Below are positions 1 through 11,302 of a DNA stretch of 64,000 nucleotides, piece after piece (the first letter of the stretch is position 1; the number at the start of each line of letters is the position of its first letter). A model generated the notes under the pieces. The model saw nothing but the letters and a program-made list of their open reading frames with translations. It was not told the origin of the DNA and did not search any database. This stretch comes from Chrysaora quinquecirrha (Eukaryota; Cnidaria; Scyphozoa; Semaeostomeae; Pelagiidae). The stretch covers positions 1,957,206 through 2,021,205 of the forward strand of contig JACTAT010000043.1 in NCBI GenBank assembly GCA_014526335.1, given 5' to 3'. Made by a program: the position numbers and the translations under genes.

Positions 1-577
1 TCAGTTCCTGGTTTACAGAAGAGTGTAAACTTTCTCCCTCTTCTTCACTCAACTTTCCCAATGTTTTGTGGATTTTAATAAATTTTGGTACTATGAATAT
101 CAAGGAATGCATCTTGCGTGTTATGTTTCTTTCTGGAAAGAGAATCGGCATAAGTTCCCCAAATCTGTAACACGTGTTTTCTAATCTTTGTATTTCAGCT
201 TCTGTAAGGAAACGGTTTGCTGACATGAGTTGCTGAGCATCTCTTACAAGTGCCAAGATTGTATCGAATTTGTTTCGAACAACTGGATTTTCATCAATGC
301 AACTTGTTAGAACAGCAAATCGCGCTAAAATCTTTTTGCAATGGTTACCGACAAACACATTACCGTGGTAAGCTTGACGAACAACAGCGATGGAGTCCAA
401 AGCATTCATAAGCTTCTTTTCATGACTTCCAGCAGAATTATGAAATTTTGCTTTCAGCGAATCACATTCACTTTGTAACTGAACAGTCGCTGCTTTTATT
501 TCATCTTCATCTCTTAGTAAATGTTCTGCTTTCGTTTTGAAAATATCTATATAATTATCATGAATGGCAACACCAGT

Positions 578-736
578 ACAGTTAAGGCAAGCATAGTCCT
601 CAAGTTCTGACAGCGTAAGCTCATCTCGAGGACTCATACATTCGCACAAGGCATGAAACCACTGACTGCAATGATCGCAAAAAATCCATTGAATATCTTC
701 ATCAAACTTAGTCACAGCACAATATTCTGATGCACA
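578..736 (-). other. PHD-type zinc finger domain within the left-edge gene
   Basis: Eight zinc-ligand positions are visible in order: Cys-x4-Cys, then CDHC, then His (WFH) and Cys (ALC), then CLNC. A tryptophan two residues before the His matches the usual PHD pattern. PHD fingers normally read histone H3 tails, and some retroelement and transposon proteins also carry them. A basic KKKKK run precedes the finger. Confidence 0.75.
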
Positions 737-2742
737 TTTTTCTGGCTTCTTCTTCTTCTTTGAACCTTTTTTTCCCATTTCGCTTACTTTTGCCAGCTCA
801 CTATTTGCCTTTAAATCGCCAGAAATAACAGCTTTTATACGGGCTAAGCGATTCTCTATTTCCACAATCGATTCACCGATTTCTCTCAGCTCGCAGACTT
901 TCTCATTCAATTCCAATGACTTTATTTCCCATGTATTAGACACAGTTTGATCAATTATTTGGTCTTCACTATTTGTATCAAGACTTCTGCATTCAGTTAG
1001 AAGCATGTTGTAGAGGTCAAGAACGATTCCAAGCATTATATGCAAACTTGGGGGCACAACCTGATCCAAGCTTTTTAAGGGAAATAGCATTGGCTCAATT
1101 ACAGAGTAATGATGTTTCCCATTCTCCCGTCTGTTGTAGTTGCTTCTTGAGTCGACCAAATTTTCATTATAATTTACATGATATTGCTGAACTGTTCGAG
1201 TCTCGATTTCACATGTTTGAGGTGTATGCGGGGTTCCTCCATGATTTTGGAGATGGTTCAAAGTTACAAGATCAGATGAACTTGGGAACGTTGCCGAGGA
1301 GCCTTGATGACCGAGACAGTCGTCTAAAAAGTGATAGTCTCCACCAAGAAAAACTTGTATTTCTTTTCCAAGAATTCTTGTTGAAGGATCCTGGAGCTGG
1401 GTAATTTGCGTTCTATAAGGAGCAAAAACTTTCCACATATTCTCCAGAGAATCTGCAGCTTCGAACATGCAATAGATGTGGACATTGTCCACAGAACCAG
1501 CTTTTGCCGTATTTATGCATTCTACATGAAACTTCATGTGTTGACCTCCTTTATCACCACCAAAAAGAAGCCACAACTTACCATTAAACCGAACGTCTTC
1601 AATCATTTCTTCTTTGGTCAAGATATCGGTGATGTAGGCGTGTAAATCTTTAACCTTTACATAAGGTCTTGGGGAAACATTTTCCTCTGCAGCAACACGA
1701 TGTAACCCCATAAGCCCTGATTCTACTGATGCTTTTTGCACATGAGCAATCAAGGGAGCCTTAGCATTTCTCATTTTCCGTTCAGAAGGTAAAATCTTGA
1801 GATTTAAATTAGAAAGGCATGAACGCAAACTTCTAACTTTGTTCATCGGTAAGCGCATTAAAGATTGGATATTAATTGCTTGTTCTGGGGTAAGCTGTGT
1901 TACCATTGGGATTCCGGCCTTCTCTGCAGCTTTTATGAAAATATCCTTGTTGGCCTTGATCATTTCAGTTAAAACTAATAGTGTCTCGGCATCATCATCT
2001 TTATCGGAAGCTATATTTGATAAAAATTCCATTCCATATTTAGCCCTTTTCTGTACCTTCTTCAAACTAATCTGTGAAGCTGGTTCCTTATTGAAGGGAA
2101 TTTCAGCATATACGTTTTGAAATCCCGACGAAACCTTCTTTTTCTCATCCAATGTTTTAGCTCCAAAATATCGCTTTCCAATGAAAATCTCATCCGTCTT
2201 TTCTTTATCTAAAAATACGAGGTCTCCAGAAATCCCTTTGATTTCTGTTCCAGATGCTTTAGATTTTTTTTTAACTTCAGGCAGATCTTGTTTTTTGGTG
2301 TGCTGCAACGATGACGAGATATGCCACTTTTGAGTCCAGCTGCTACTCTTTGAATTTGAATTTTTTCTTTTTCTAGTGTCTCTGTAAAGGAATCACTTTC
2401 GGATAAATCCAACTCCAATGAGCATATTCTGCTGTCTGCTTCAGACAAGTCAATTTCCAAATCTTGAATCCTGGATTCTTGTTCTTCGAATTCTAACTTC
2501 ATCTTTTTGTTTCTTTCTTCTTTTTCCCGTATCACTGATTTTAAATGTTTTTTTCTTGGGGTATCTGGATCCTCTTTTTTAGGGAAAGTAAACGAAAAAT
2601 ATTCTTCCATAAATGTTTCTTTCGTTGAAGCATCTTTAAGAGAATTGCGTGCTTTCTTATAGAAACGGTCGAGTCTGCCGCGAAAACTACTGGCTTTTAT
2701 CTGAGCAAAATCATCAAAAATATCGTAGGGAACCAAGTTTAA

Positions 2743-3259
2743 CCCTTTACTCGACGATGGAACCATATGGTTACAAATTATTCCACCGAGTCCAAGATTC
2801 CCCCGTTCCGTAGAATAGCCATGATTCGTGTGTTTTTACATAGAGTAATACCTATGGATTGTATTCAAAACTTCTTTGGAGTGGATTCTTCACTAATGGC
2901 GGCTGGTTTTAGCATTTCGTTCGACCGAGTCGAAGATTTTTAGGCCCGACAAAATTTCTGGCCTAAATAGAAAGTCGAAAATTCTCATTTTTGCAAGTAA
3001 ATAACACAGTGACAGGAAGTGGATACTTTTCTTGCAGCTTTTCAGACGGGCTTTCATTTGGACATAACAGCGAACCTTTTCAGTTAAGATGGTGGCTGTT
3101 ATGGGGCATGGGCCTTTTTGGGGAAAAAATTTATGAAAAATCGCCCTCGCCCCCCTGAACAATTTTTTTTGCATTTTTGTGATTAAAATCGTCATATCAA
3201 TCAGATTTGAAGATCTAGGCAATATATTACAAGTATTTCAATATTTGCCGAGTAAAGGG
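2743..3259. mobile_element. 517-bp TTAA-flanked inverted-repeat element (piggyBac-like MITE) inserted in the PHD gene
   Basis: The left end CCCTTTACTCG (2743-2753) is the exact inverse of the right end CGAGTAAAGGG (3249-3259). Both ends are flanked by TTAA (2739-2742 and 3260-3263). TTAA target duplications with CCC-starting ends are typical of piggyBac-type elements. There is no transposase, so it would be non-autonomous. Deleting it with one TTAA leaves an uninterrupted reading frame across the junction (HEVI-LNLVPYD), which is strong evidence for insertion into a once continuous gene. The ORFs inside it (for example 2893-3222 minus) show no recognisable features. Confidence 0.88.
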
Positions 3260-3431
3260 TTAAAATAACTTCATGAAACACAGAAAATCCTTTGCCACTC
3301 GCTTTAAATAATTTATACAGTTCAAACATGAATTCGTTGGTTACTTTTTTCCCATTCTCTATGCGTTTCACATCAGAAGGAGAATCCCAAACACCAGCAG
3401 ATATTCCATATAATTCAAATAATTTTTCCAT

Positions 3432-4423
3432 TCCATAAAACGATTAATAAATACGTTAAGACAAAACGAGTAAATCTAAGGACAGTCAAAATTACGAACG
3501 ATTGAAAGATTCTAAAATATTTTGAAGCTCCAGAAAAACTTGCTGTATTCACGAAATCTTGAAAATTGAAATTGAAAATTATTGTTTTTCTATATTATAT
3601 TTGGTGCTTAAGACATTTCCTTAAAACGTCACAAAGGGAGTAACAAAAGCGAAAGGAAATAACTAATTATTTGACGCATTCGAGTAATGATAATGTCACG
3701 CAAAATAAACGGCGCTGCGCAGCATCAAAAGCACGCCTTATCTCTGCGGAGGCGCTCACTCGATTCGGGGCAGGGTGGCCTAAAGAAAACTCGAAATCGC
3801 TCCTATCTACGTGACAAAATGATGTTGAAAACATGTTTGAATAGTCAAATATGCCTTAGTGAAGACATTACTCGACATGCAAGCAAAAAAAACTTGACTA
3901 TCAAAATTCTGTGAGGCCCGAAACTTTTCGTGACTGAATTTCGGGGAATCACCAATTACTTTTTAGACTGGCATGTTCATAACATTAATCTAAGGGTATT
4001 CCCGCATAGATTACAAAAGAAACCGAATGAATTCGGGCAGTCAACGAACAGCGAAACAAATTTTTCGGAACAGCACTTTAGGCCCATGAGCGGAAATTCT
4101 TGAAAACTGTACTTCGAACAAGACTTATTGTATAAAAAGAAAAAAGAAGACGAGATAAACTAAACACATCATTAAACGAGGAAAGAGCCAGTAATTTTAG
4201 CAAAATTTAAACCATAAAAATCGAAAGTAAGATCTCTAAACACCATCAATTTGAAAACAGGCAATTCTGCGCTTGATGCATGCAAATTGTTGTTAAATCT
4301 GATTCAGGGAAACAATCGAGGTTCCGCAATAGGGGATCGTAACAGCTGTGCCGTAAATCCATCAAGGTTTTTATTTCAGTGGGTCATGCTTCATGCTATT
4401 TACAAGTTCTAATCTACAAGTAA
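3432..4423. other. Non-coding stretch 5' of the PHD gene
   Basis: I see no supported gene. It would contain the promoter of the minus-strand PHD gene if that gene has one, but no clear promoter element stands out. A 75-codon frame at 3687-3914 has no recognisable features. Confidence 0.4.
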
Positions 4424-4431
4424 GAAGTTTA
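4424..4431. repeat. Left 8-bp target-site duplication GAAGTTTA
   Basis: Identical to 12584-12591 at the opposite end of the 8152-bp element, and directly adjacent to the inverted-repeat termini. Confidence 0.85.
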
Positions 4432-4593
4432 GGAATAATTGCATAATACAGGGCCAGCCTACTGAGAAGGTGGAAGTGTAGTATAACGTGGCAAGGAGCC
4501 GCCAAGAGTCCTCAGTTTGCAGCGGCATTACCTGCGAGCCGTACTCCCATGGCCACAGAGGGAAAATTATTTGTACGAAGTTTAAAGTCTTGA

Positions 4594-5665
4594 AGCTATG
4601 TTATTTGACCAACCTACAACCTACAACCTACGAGTTAGAGCGCATGCACGGAAAACAACAAAGCCTAGCGTAGTGACGTACAACGTAAGAGTAACGGCGT
4701 GTAGCTATGTTACTTGACCAACCTACAACCTACAACCTACGAGTTAGAGCGCATGCACGGACAATAACAAGTCGTTCCGTGGTGACGTAGAACGTGAGAG
4801 TGAAGCGTTGAAGCTATGTTATTTGACCAACCTACAACCTACAACCTACGAGTTAGAGCGCATGCACGGAAAACAACAAAGCCTAGCGTAGTGACGTACA
4901 ACGTAAGAGTAACGGCGTGTAGCTATGTTACTTGACCAACCTACAACCTACAACCTACGAGTTAGAGCGCATGCACGGACAATAACAAGTCGTTCCGTGG
5001 TGACGTAGAACGTGAGAGTGAAGCCTTGAAGCTATGTTATTTGACCAACCTACAACCTACAACCAACGAGTTAGAGCGCATGCACGGAAAATAACAAGTC
5101 GTTCCGTGGTGACGTAGAACGTGAGAGTGAAGTCTTGTAGCTATGTTATTTGACCAACCTACAACCTACAACCAACGAGTTAGAGCGCATGCACGGAAAA
5201 TAACAAGTCGTTCCGTGGTGACGTACGACGTAAGAGTAAAGCCTTGAAGCTATGTTATTTGACCAACCTACAACCTACAACCAACGAGTTAGAGCGCATG
5301 CACGGGAAATAACAAGTCGTTCCGTGGTGACGTAGAACGTGAGAGTGAAGCCTTGAGGCTATGTTATTTGACCAACCTACAACCTACAACCAACGAGTTA
5401 GAGCGCATGCACGGAAAATAACACGTCGTTCCGTGGTGACGTAGAACGTGAGAGTGAAGCCTTGAAGCTATGTTATTTGACCAACCTACAACCTACAACC
5501 AACGAGTTAGAGCGCATGCACGGAAAATAACAAGTCGTTCCGTGGTGACGTACAACGTGAGAGTGAAGCCTTGAAGCTATGTTATTTGACCAACCTACAA
5601 CCTACAACCAACGAGTTACAGCGCATCCACGGAAAATAACAAAGCTTTGGGTCGTGACGTAGAAC
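4594..5665. repeat. 109-bp satellite, about 10 tandem copies
   Basis: The marker AGCTATGTTA(T/C)TTGACC recurs at 4594, 4703, 4812, 4921, 5030, 5139, 5248, 5357, 5466 and 5575, an exact 109-bp period. Copies 1 and 3 share one variant of the second half (AACAAAGCCTAGCG) and copies 2 and 4 another (AACAAGTCGTTCCG), so the first four copies form two 218-bp dimers. Later copies are all of the second type with minor changes. Each unit contains a doubled ACAACCTACAACC, a GCGCATGCAC and a TGACGTA-type motif. Confidence 0.95.
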
Positions 5666-6235
5666 GTAAAGGCCTTCTGAGTCTATGTTTTCATGGCATG
5701 TTCCCACGGGAACCAACAACATATTACAATACAATTTCCAACGTCACATGGCAAATGGTATACGGATTACGGAAGGTAAAGATGGAGATAAGTGACACAC
5801 ACAGTCAAGGCAATGGATATGGCGAAGTGGGCATCTGGTGAATTGCTGTGGGTCAAGGTCGACAAGAGAATGTGCCTTCGGAGGCTTGTCTTACAACCCA
5901 CGAGATGGTGTTGTTTCTACAAGGTGAGTCACCAATCTGTCTGCTCCAATAAAATGTAGCTACATAGATAGGCCTATTTCCATGTATGGGCGGCCACCGA
6001 CCGAGGGACTTAGGAAGAGACTAGGACATGTTCTCCGTTGCGGGGTGTACTCTGCAGTACTACATGGTAGTTATGAACAGGAGCCATTTGTTGCTAGTGG
6101 TGTAGCCGTTCTAATGAGGAGGTCACGTTATGGGTTCGTGTTATTTCTTATTATGCAGTAGTAGATAGATATAATATCAAAGATGGGGAGGTTGGGCTAT
6201 TTAGGGTTACGGGTTTGAGGTATTTTGCTGATGTA
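5666..6235. other. Unique segment between the two satellites of the 8.15-kb element
   Basis: I see no gene here. A 64-codon frame at 5647-5841 has no recognisable features and starts inside the last satellite copy. Confidence 0.4.
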
Positions 6236-7867
6236 AATATGTGTTCCTGCCCCTCTGATAAACGGGGCTGTCATGGGTTGGGGTTATTGTGTTTTTCCCC
6301 TTCTAATCAACGGGGATATCATGGGTTGCGTGTATGGTGTTCTTGCTCTTCTGATAAACGGGTGATGTCATGTGTTGGGCTTATCGTGTTGTTGCCCTTC
6401 TCATAAGCGGGGATGTGATGGCTTGGGCTTATTGTGTTCATGTCCTTCTGATAAACAGGCAATATCATGGGTTGGGGTTATTGTGTTCTTGCCCTTCCGA
6501 TAAACGGGCAATGTTGTGGGTTGGGGTTATTGTGTTCTTGCCCTTCTGATAGACGGGCAATGTCATGGGTTGGGGTTATTGTGTTCCTGCCCTTCCGATA
6601 AACGGGCAATGTCATGGGTTGGGGTTATTGTGTTCTTGCCCGTCTTATAAACGGGTAATGTTGTGGGTTGGGGTTATTGTTTTCTTGCCGTTGTCTCCAT
6701 GTCCTTCTGATAAACGGGCAATGTCATGGGTTGGGCTTATTGTATTCGTGCCCTTCTGATAAACGGGCGATGTTGTGGGTCGGGCTTATTGTGTTCTTGC
6801 CCTTCTAATAAACGGGGATGTGATGGGGTGGTGTTTTTGTGTTGTTGCCTTTATAATAAACGGGGGATGTTATGGCTTGGACTTATCGTGTTCATGCCCT
6901 TCTGATAAACGGGCAATGTCATGGGTTGGGGTTATTGTGTTCATGCCCTTCTGATAAACGGGCAATGTCATGGGTTGGGGTTATTGTGTTCTTGCCCTTC
7001 TGATGAACGGGTAATGTTGTGGGTTGGGCTTATTGTATTCGTGCCCTTCTGATAAACGGGCGATGTTGTGGGTCGGGCTTATTGTGTTCTTGCCCTTCTA
7101 ATAAACGGGGATGTGATGGGGTGGTGTTTTTGTGTTGTTGCCTTTATAATAAACGGGGGATGTTATGGCTTGGACTTATCGTGTTCATGCCCTTCTGATA
7201 AACGGGCAATGTCATGGGTTGGGGTTATTGTGTTCCTGCCCTTCCGATAAACGGGCAATGTCATGGGTTGGGGTTATTGTGTTCTTGCCCGTCTTATAAA
7301 CGGGTAATGTTGTGGGTTGGGGTTATTGTTTTCTTGCTGTGTCTCCATGTCCTTTTGATAAACGGGCAATGTCATGGGTTGGGCTTATTGTATTCGTGCC
7401 CTTCTGATAAACGGGCGATGTTGTGGGTCGGGCTTATTGTGTTCTTGCCCTTCTAATAAACGGGGATGTGATGGGGTGGTGTTTTTGTGTTGTTGCCTTT
7501 ATAATAAACGGGGGATGTTATGGCTTGGACTTATCGTGTTCATGCCCTTCTGATAAACGGGCAATGTCATGGGTTGGGGTTATTGTGTTCATGCCCTTCT
7601 GATAAACGGGCAATGTCATGGGTTGGGGTTATTGTGTTCTTGCCCTTCTGATAAACGGGTAATGTTGTGGGTTGGGGTTATTGTTTTCTTGCCGTTGTGT
7701 TCATGCCCTTCTGATAAACGGGCAATGTCATGGGTTGGGCTTATTGTATTCGTGCCCTTCTGATAAACGGCAATGTTGTGGGTCGGGCTTATTGTGTTCT
7801 TGCCCTTCTAATAAACGGGGATGTGATGGGGTGGTGTTTTGTGTTGTTGCCTTTATAATAAACGGGG

Positions 7868-8153
7868 AGAAACCAAGATTTAATTTATCACACAATAATT
7901 CACATTGTATCATACAACCATCAACCTATTAAGATCATTGTAAGTGTAAACAATGGTAACATTTTAAGGCACACTATTTCCAAAATAACCTATAAAATAA
8001 CATAGAAACCAAGATTCCTTTTATAGAACATTAATTAACATTGTCTAATACAAGCAGCTTAGGATGATTGTAAATAGTGTAAAGAATATTAACATTTCAC
8101 AGGACACTATCTCCAACACCAGGGAGGGGGGCATAGAAATTTTGCAGCACTTG
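7868..8153. repeat. AT-rich spacer of macro-repeat, copy 1
   Basis: It starts GAGAAACCAAGATTTAATTT and ends ATTTTGCAGCACTTG. The same sequence recurs at 9348-9635 and 10583-10870. Its two halves resemble each other (both open with GAAACCAAGATT), so it is itself an old duplication of about 140 bp. Confidence 0.9.
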
Positions 8154-9347
8154 TCATGGGTTGGGGTTATTGTGTTTTTCCCCTTCTAATCAACGGGGAT
8201 ATCATGGGTTGCGTGTATGGTGTTCTTGCTCTTCTGATAAACGGGTGATGTCATGTGTTGGGCTTATCGTGTTGTTGCCCTTCTCATAAGCGGGGATGTG
8301 ATGGCTTGGGCTTATTGTGTTCATGCCCTTCTGATAAACAGGCAATGTCATGGGTTGGGGTTATTGTGTTCTTGCCCTTCCGATAAACGGGCAATGTTGT
8401 GGGTTGGGGTTATTGTGTTCTTGCCCTTCTGATAGACGGGCAATGTCATGGGTTGGGGTTATTGTGTTCCTGCCCTTCCGATAAACGGGCAATGTCATGG
8501 GTTGGGGTTATTGTGTTCTTGCCCGTCTTATAAACGGGTAATGTTGTGGGTTGGGGTTATTGTTTTCTTGCCGTTGTCTCCATGTCCTTCTGATAAACGG
8601 GCAATGTCATGGGTTGGGCTTATTGTATTCGTGCCCTTCTGATAAACGGGCGATGTTGTGGGTCGGGCTTATTGTGTTCTTGCCCTTCTAATAAACGGGG
8701 ATGTGATGGGGTGGTGTTTTTGTGTTGTTGCCTTTATAATAAACGGGGGATGTTATGGCTTGGACTTATCGTGTTCATGCCCTTCTGATAAACGGGCAAT
8801 GTCATGGGTTGGGGTTATTGTGTTCATGCCCTTCTGATAAACGGGCAATGTCATGGGTTGGGCTTATTGTATTCGTGCCCTTCTGATAAACGGGCGATGT
8901 TGTGGGTCGGGCTTATTGTGTTCTTGCCCTTCTAATAAACGGGGATGTGATGGGGTGGTGTTTTGTGTTGTTGCCTTTATAATAAACGGGGGATGTTATG
9001 GCTTGGACTTATCGTGTTCATGCCCTTCTGATAAACGGGCAATGTCATGGGTTGGGGTTATTGTGTTCATGCCCTTCTGATAAACGGGCAATGTCATGGG
9101 TTGGGGTTATTGTGTTCTTGCCCTTCTGATAAACGGGTAATGTTGTGGGTTGGGGTTATTGTTTTCTTGCCGTTGTGTTCATGCCCTTCTGATAAACGGG
9201 CAATGTCATGGGTTGGGCTTATTGTATTCGTGCCCTTCTGATAAACGGGCAATGTTGTGGGTCGGGCTTATTGTGTTCTTGCCCTTCTAATAAACGGGGA
9301 TGTGATGGGGTGGTGTTTTTGTGTTGTTGCCTTTATAATAAACGGGG

Positions 9348-9635
9348 GAGAAACCAAGATTTAATTTATCACACAATAATTCACATTGTATCATACAACC
9401 ATCAACCTATTAAGATCATTGTAAGTGTAAACAATGGTAACATTTTAAGGCACACTATTTCCAAAAATAACCTATAAAATAACATAGAAACCAAGATTCC
9501 TTTTATAGAACATTAATTAACATTGTCTAATACAAGCAGCTTAGGATGATTGTAAATAGTGTAAAGAATATTAACATTTCACAGGACACTATCTCCAACA
9601 CCAGGGAGGGGGGCATAGAAATTTTGCAGCACTTG
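9348..9635. repeat. AT-rich spacer of macro-repeat, copy 2
   Basis: Near-identical to the spacer at 7868-8153, and followed by the same minisatellite start variant. Confidence 0.9.
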
Positions 9636-10582
9636 TCATGGGTTGGGGTTATTGTGTTTTTCCCCTTCTAATCAACGGGGATATCATGGGTTGCGTGTAT
9701 GGTGTTCTTGCTCTTCTGATAAACGGGTGATGTCATGTGTTGGGCTTATCGTGTTGTTGCCCTTCTCATAAGCGGGATGTGATGGCTTGGGCTTATTGTG
9801 TTCATGCCCTTCTGATAAACAGGCAATGTCATGGGTTGGGGTTATTGTGTTCTTGCCCTTCCGATAAACGGGCAATGTTGTGGGTTGGGGTTATTGTGTT
9901 CTTGCCCTTCTGATAGACGGGCAATGTCATGGGTTGGGGTTATTGTGTTCCTGCCCTTCCGATAAACGGGCAATGTCATGGGTTGGGGTTATTGTGTTCT
10001 TGCCCGTCTTATAAACGGGTAATGTTGTGGGTTGGGGTTATTGTTTTCTTGCCGTTGTCTCCATGTCCTTCTGATAAACGGGCAATGTCATGGGTTGGGC
10101 TTATTGTATACGTGCCCTTCTGATAAACGGGCGATGTTGTGGGTCGGGCTTATTGTGTTCTTGCCCTTCTAATAAACGGGGATGTGATGGGGTGGTGTTT
10201 TTGTGTTGTTGCCTTTATAATAAACAGGGGATGTTATGGCTTGGACTTATCGTGTTCATGCCCTTCTGATAAACGGGCAATGTCATGGGTTGGGGTTATT
10301 GTGTTCCTGCCCTTCCGATAAACGGGCAATGTCATGGGTTGGGGTTATTGTGTTCTTGCCCTTCTGATAAACGGGTAATGTTGTGGGTTGGGGTTATTGT
10401 TTTCTTGCCGTTGTGTTCATGTCCTTCTGATAAACGGGCAATGTCATGGGTTGGGCTTATTGTATTCGTGCCTTTCTGATAAACGGGCAATGTTGTGGGT
10501 CGGGCTTATTGTGTTCTTGCCCTTCTGATAAACGGGATGTGATGGGGTGGTGTTTTGTGTTGTTGCCTTTATAATAAACGGG

Positions 10583-10870
10583 GAGAAACCAAGATTTAAT
10601 TTATCACACAATAATTCACATTGTATCATACAACCATCAACCTATTAAGATCATTGTAAGTGTAAACAATGGTAACATTTTAAGGCACACTATTTCCAAA
10701 AATAACCTATAAAATAACATAGAAACCAAGATTCCTTTTATAGAACATTAATTAACATTGTCTAATACAAGCAGCTTAGGATGATTGTAAATAGTGTAAA
10801 GAATATTAACATTTCACAGGACACTATCTCCAACACCAGGGGGGGGGGCATAGAAATTTTGCAGCACTTG
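10583..10870. repeat. AT-rich spacer of macro-repeat, copy 3
   Basis: Near-identical to the other two spacers except for a longer G run. It is followed by unique sequence instead of another minisatellite array, and so marks the end of the macro-repeat block. Confidence 0.9.
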
Positions 10871-10948
10871 ATGCAGTTTACAAAACAAGCATGCTGCATC
10901 AAGACAAGCTAATATGATGGGGAAGAGCTTTCATGTGCATAAAACCCA

Positions 10949-11302
10949 CCTCTCTCATTTGATCTTAACCATCTTCGTGTTTTCATGCAAGGGGGGTGTG
11001 CACAAAAAATGACCACAGAGCAACGAAAAGTCATTCATGAGATATCTAATTTTCAAGGTGGAAATACAAGCAGACAGGCATGCTGATTATCTCGGCATGC
11101 AAGTGAAAGGTAACTGATTGTTGCAAAGAATGGTTTCCTCTCTCATTTGATCTAAACCAGCTTTGTGTTTTCATGCAAGGGGGCTGTGCACAAAAAATGA
11201 CCACAGAGCAACACAAAGTCATTCATGAGATATCTAATTTTCGAGGTGGAAATACGAGCAGACAGCCATGCTGATTATCTCAGACATGCAAGTGAAAGGT
11301 GT
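10949..11302. repeat. 188-bp direct duplication inside the 8.15-kb element
   Basis: The marker TCTCTCATTTGATCT occurs at 10951 and 11139. Both copies continue with GTGTTTTCATGCAAGGGGG, then TGACCACAGAGCAAC, and end near CATGCAAGTGAAAGG. Divergence is a few per cent by eye. The function is unknown. Confidence 0.85.

Larger units (their letters stand above)
1..3431 (-). pseudogene. PHD-finger multicopy (transposon-type) gene, interrupted, runs off left edge
   Basis: Seen: one minus-strand frame is open from 2392 to the left edge (about 797 codons, no stop). It encodes a GGDKGG motif (1544-1561), a GGDYHF motif (Asp codon at 1337-1339), a PPSLHI-type motif near 1040-1060, a lysine-rich stretch, and a PHD-like C4HC3 finger at 578-736 (CASEYC, CDHC, H/C, CLNC). 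The end near the left edge contains SEEEGESLH. The N-terminal part lies in a second frame at 2209-2738, with a long heptad-like coiled coil (KEERNKKMKLEFEEQE), and in a third segment at 3264-3431 starting MEKLFELYG. The second and third segments join in frame once the inserted element at 2743-3259 is removed. The step from the coiled-coil frame to the long frame needs one extra base, probably in the T9 run at 2264-2272. Known: GGDKGG/LxGDYxFL proteins are, from memory, highly multicopy in Hydra and other aquatic invertebrates. Inference: transposon-borne; a transposase role is possible but unproven. Confidence 0.75.
6236..10870. repeat. 49-bp minisatellite arrays with AT-rich spacers, three macro-repeats
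   Basis: The core unit reads CCCTTCTGATAAACGGGCAA followed by TGTCATGGGTTGGGGTTATT and GTGTTCTTG, 49 bp (for example starts at 6541, 6590 and 6639). Arrays of variant units and an AT-rich spacer make up a macro-repeat present three times: 6270-8153, 8154-9635 and 9636-10870. Each begins with the same variant (TTTTTCCCCTTCTAATCAAC) and ends with the same spacer ending GCAGCACTTG. The copies shorten from about 1.9 to 1.5 to 1.2 kb through loss of internal units. Because 49 is not a multiple of three, the repeat produces many short spurious frames of the MGWGYC... type in rotating phase. Confidence 0.95.

Noticed and set aside
2893..3222. 109-aa frame on the minus strand as a gene
   Set aside because: It lies inside the TTAA-flanked element, has no recognisable features, and there is no sign of a transposase.
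6236..10582. CRISPR array
   Set aside because: The repeats are head-to-tail without unique spacers, the units vary throughout, and the surrounding genes are eukaryotic with introns.
6215..10629. Many short Cys/Leu-rich frames (MGWGYCV...) as a protein family
   Set aside because: They are produced by the 49-bp minisatellite. The period is not a multiple of three, all three frames are read in turn, and every frame ends after one to three units.
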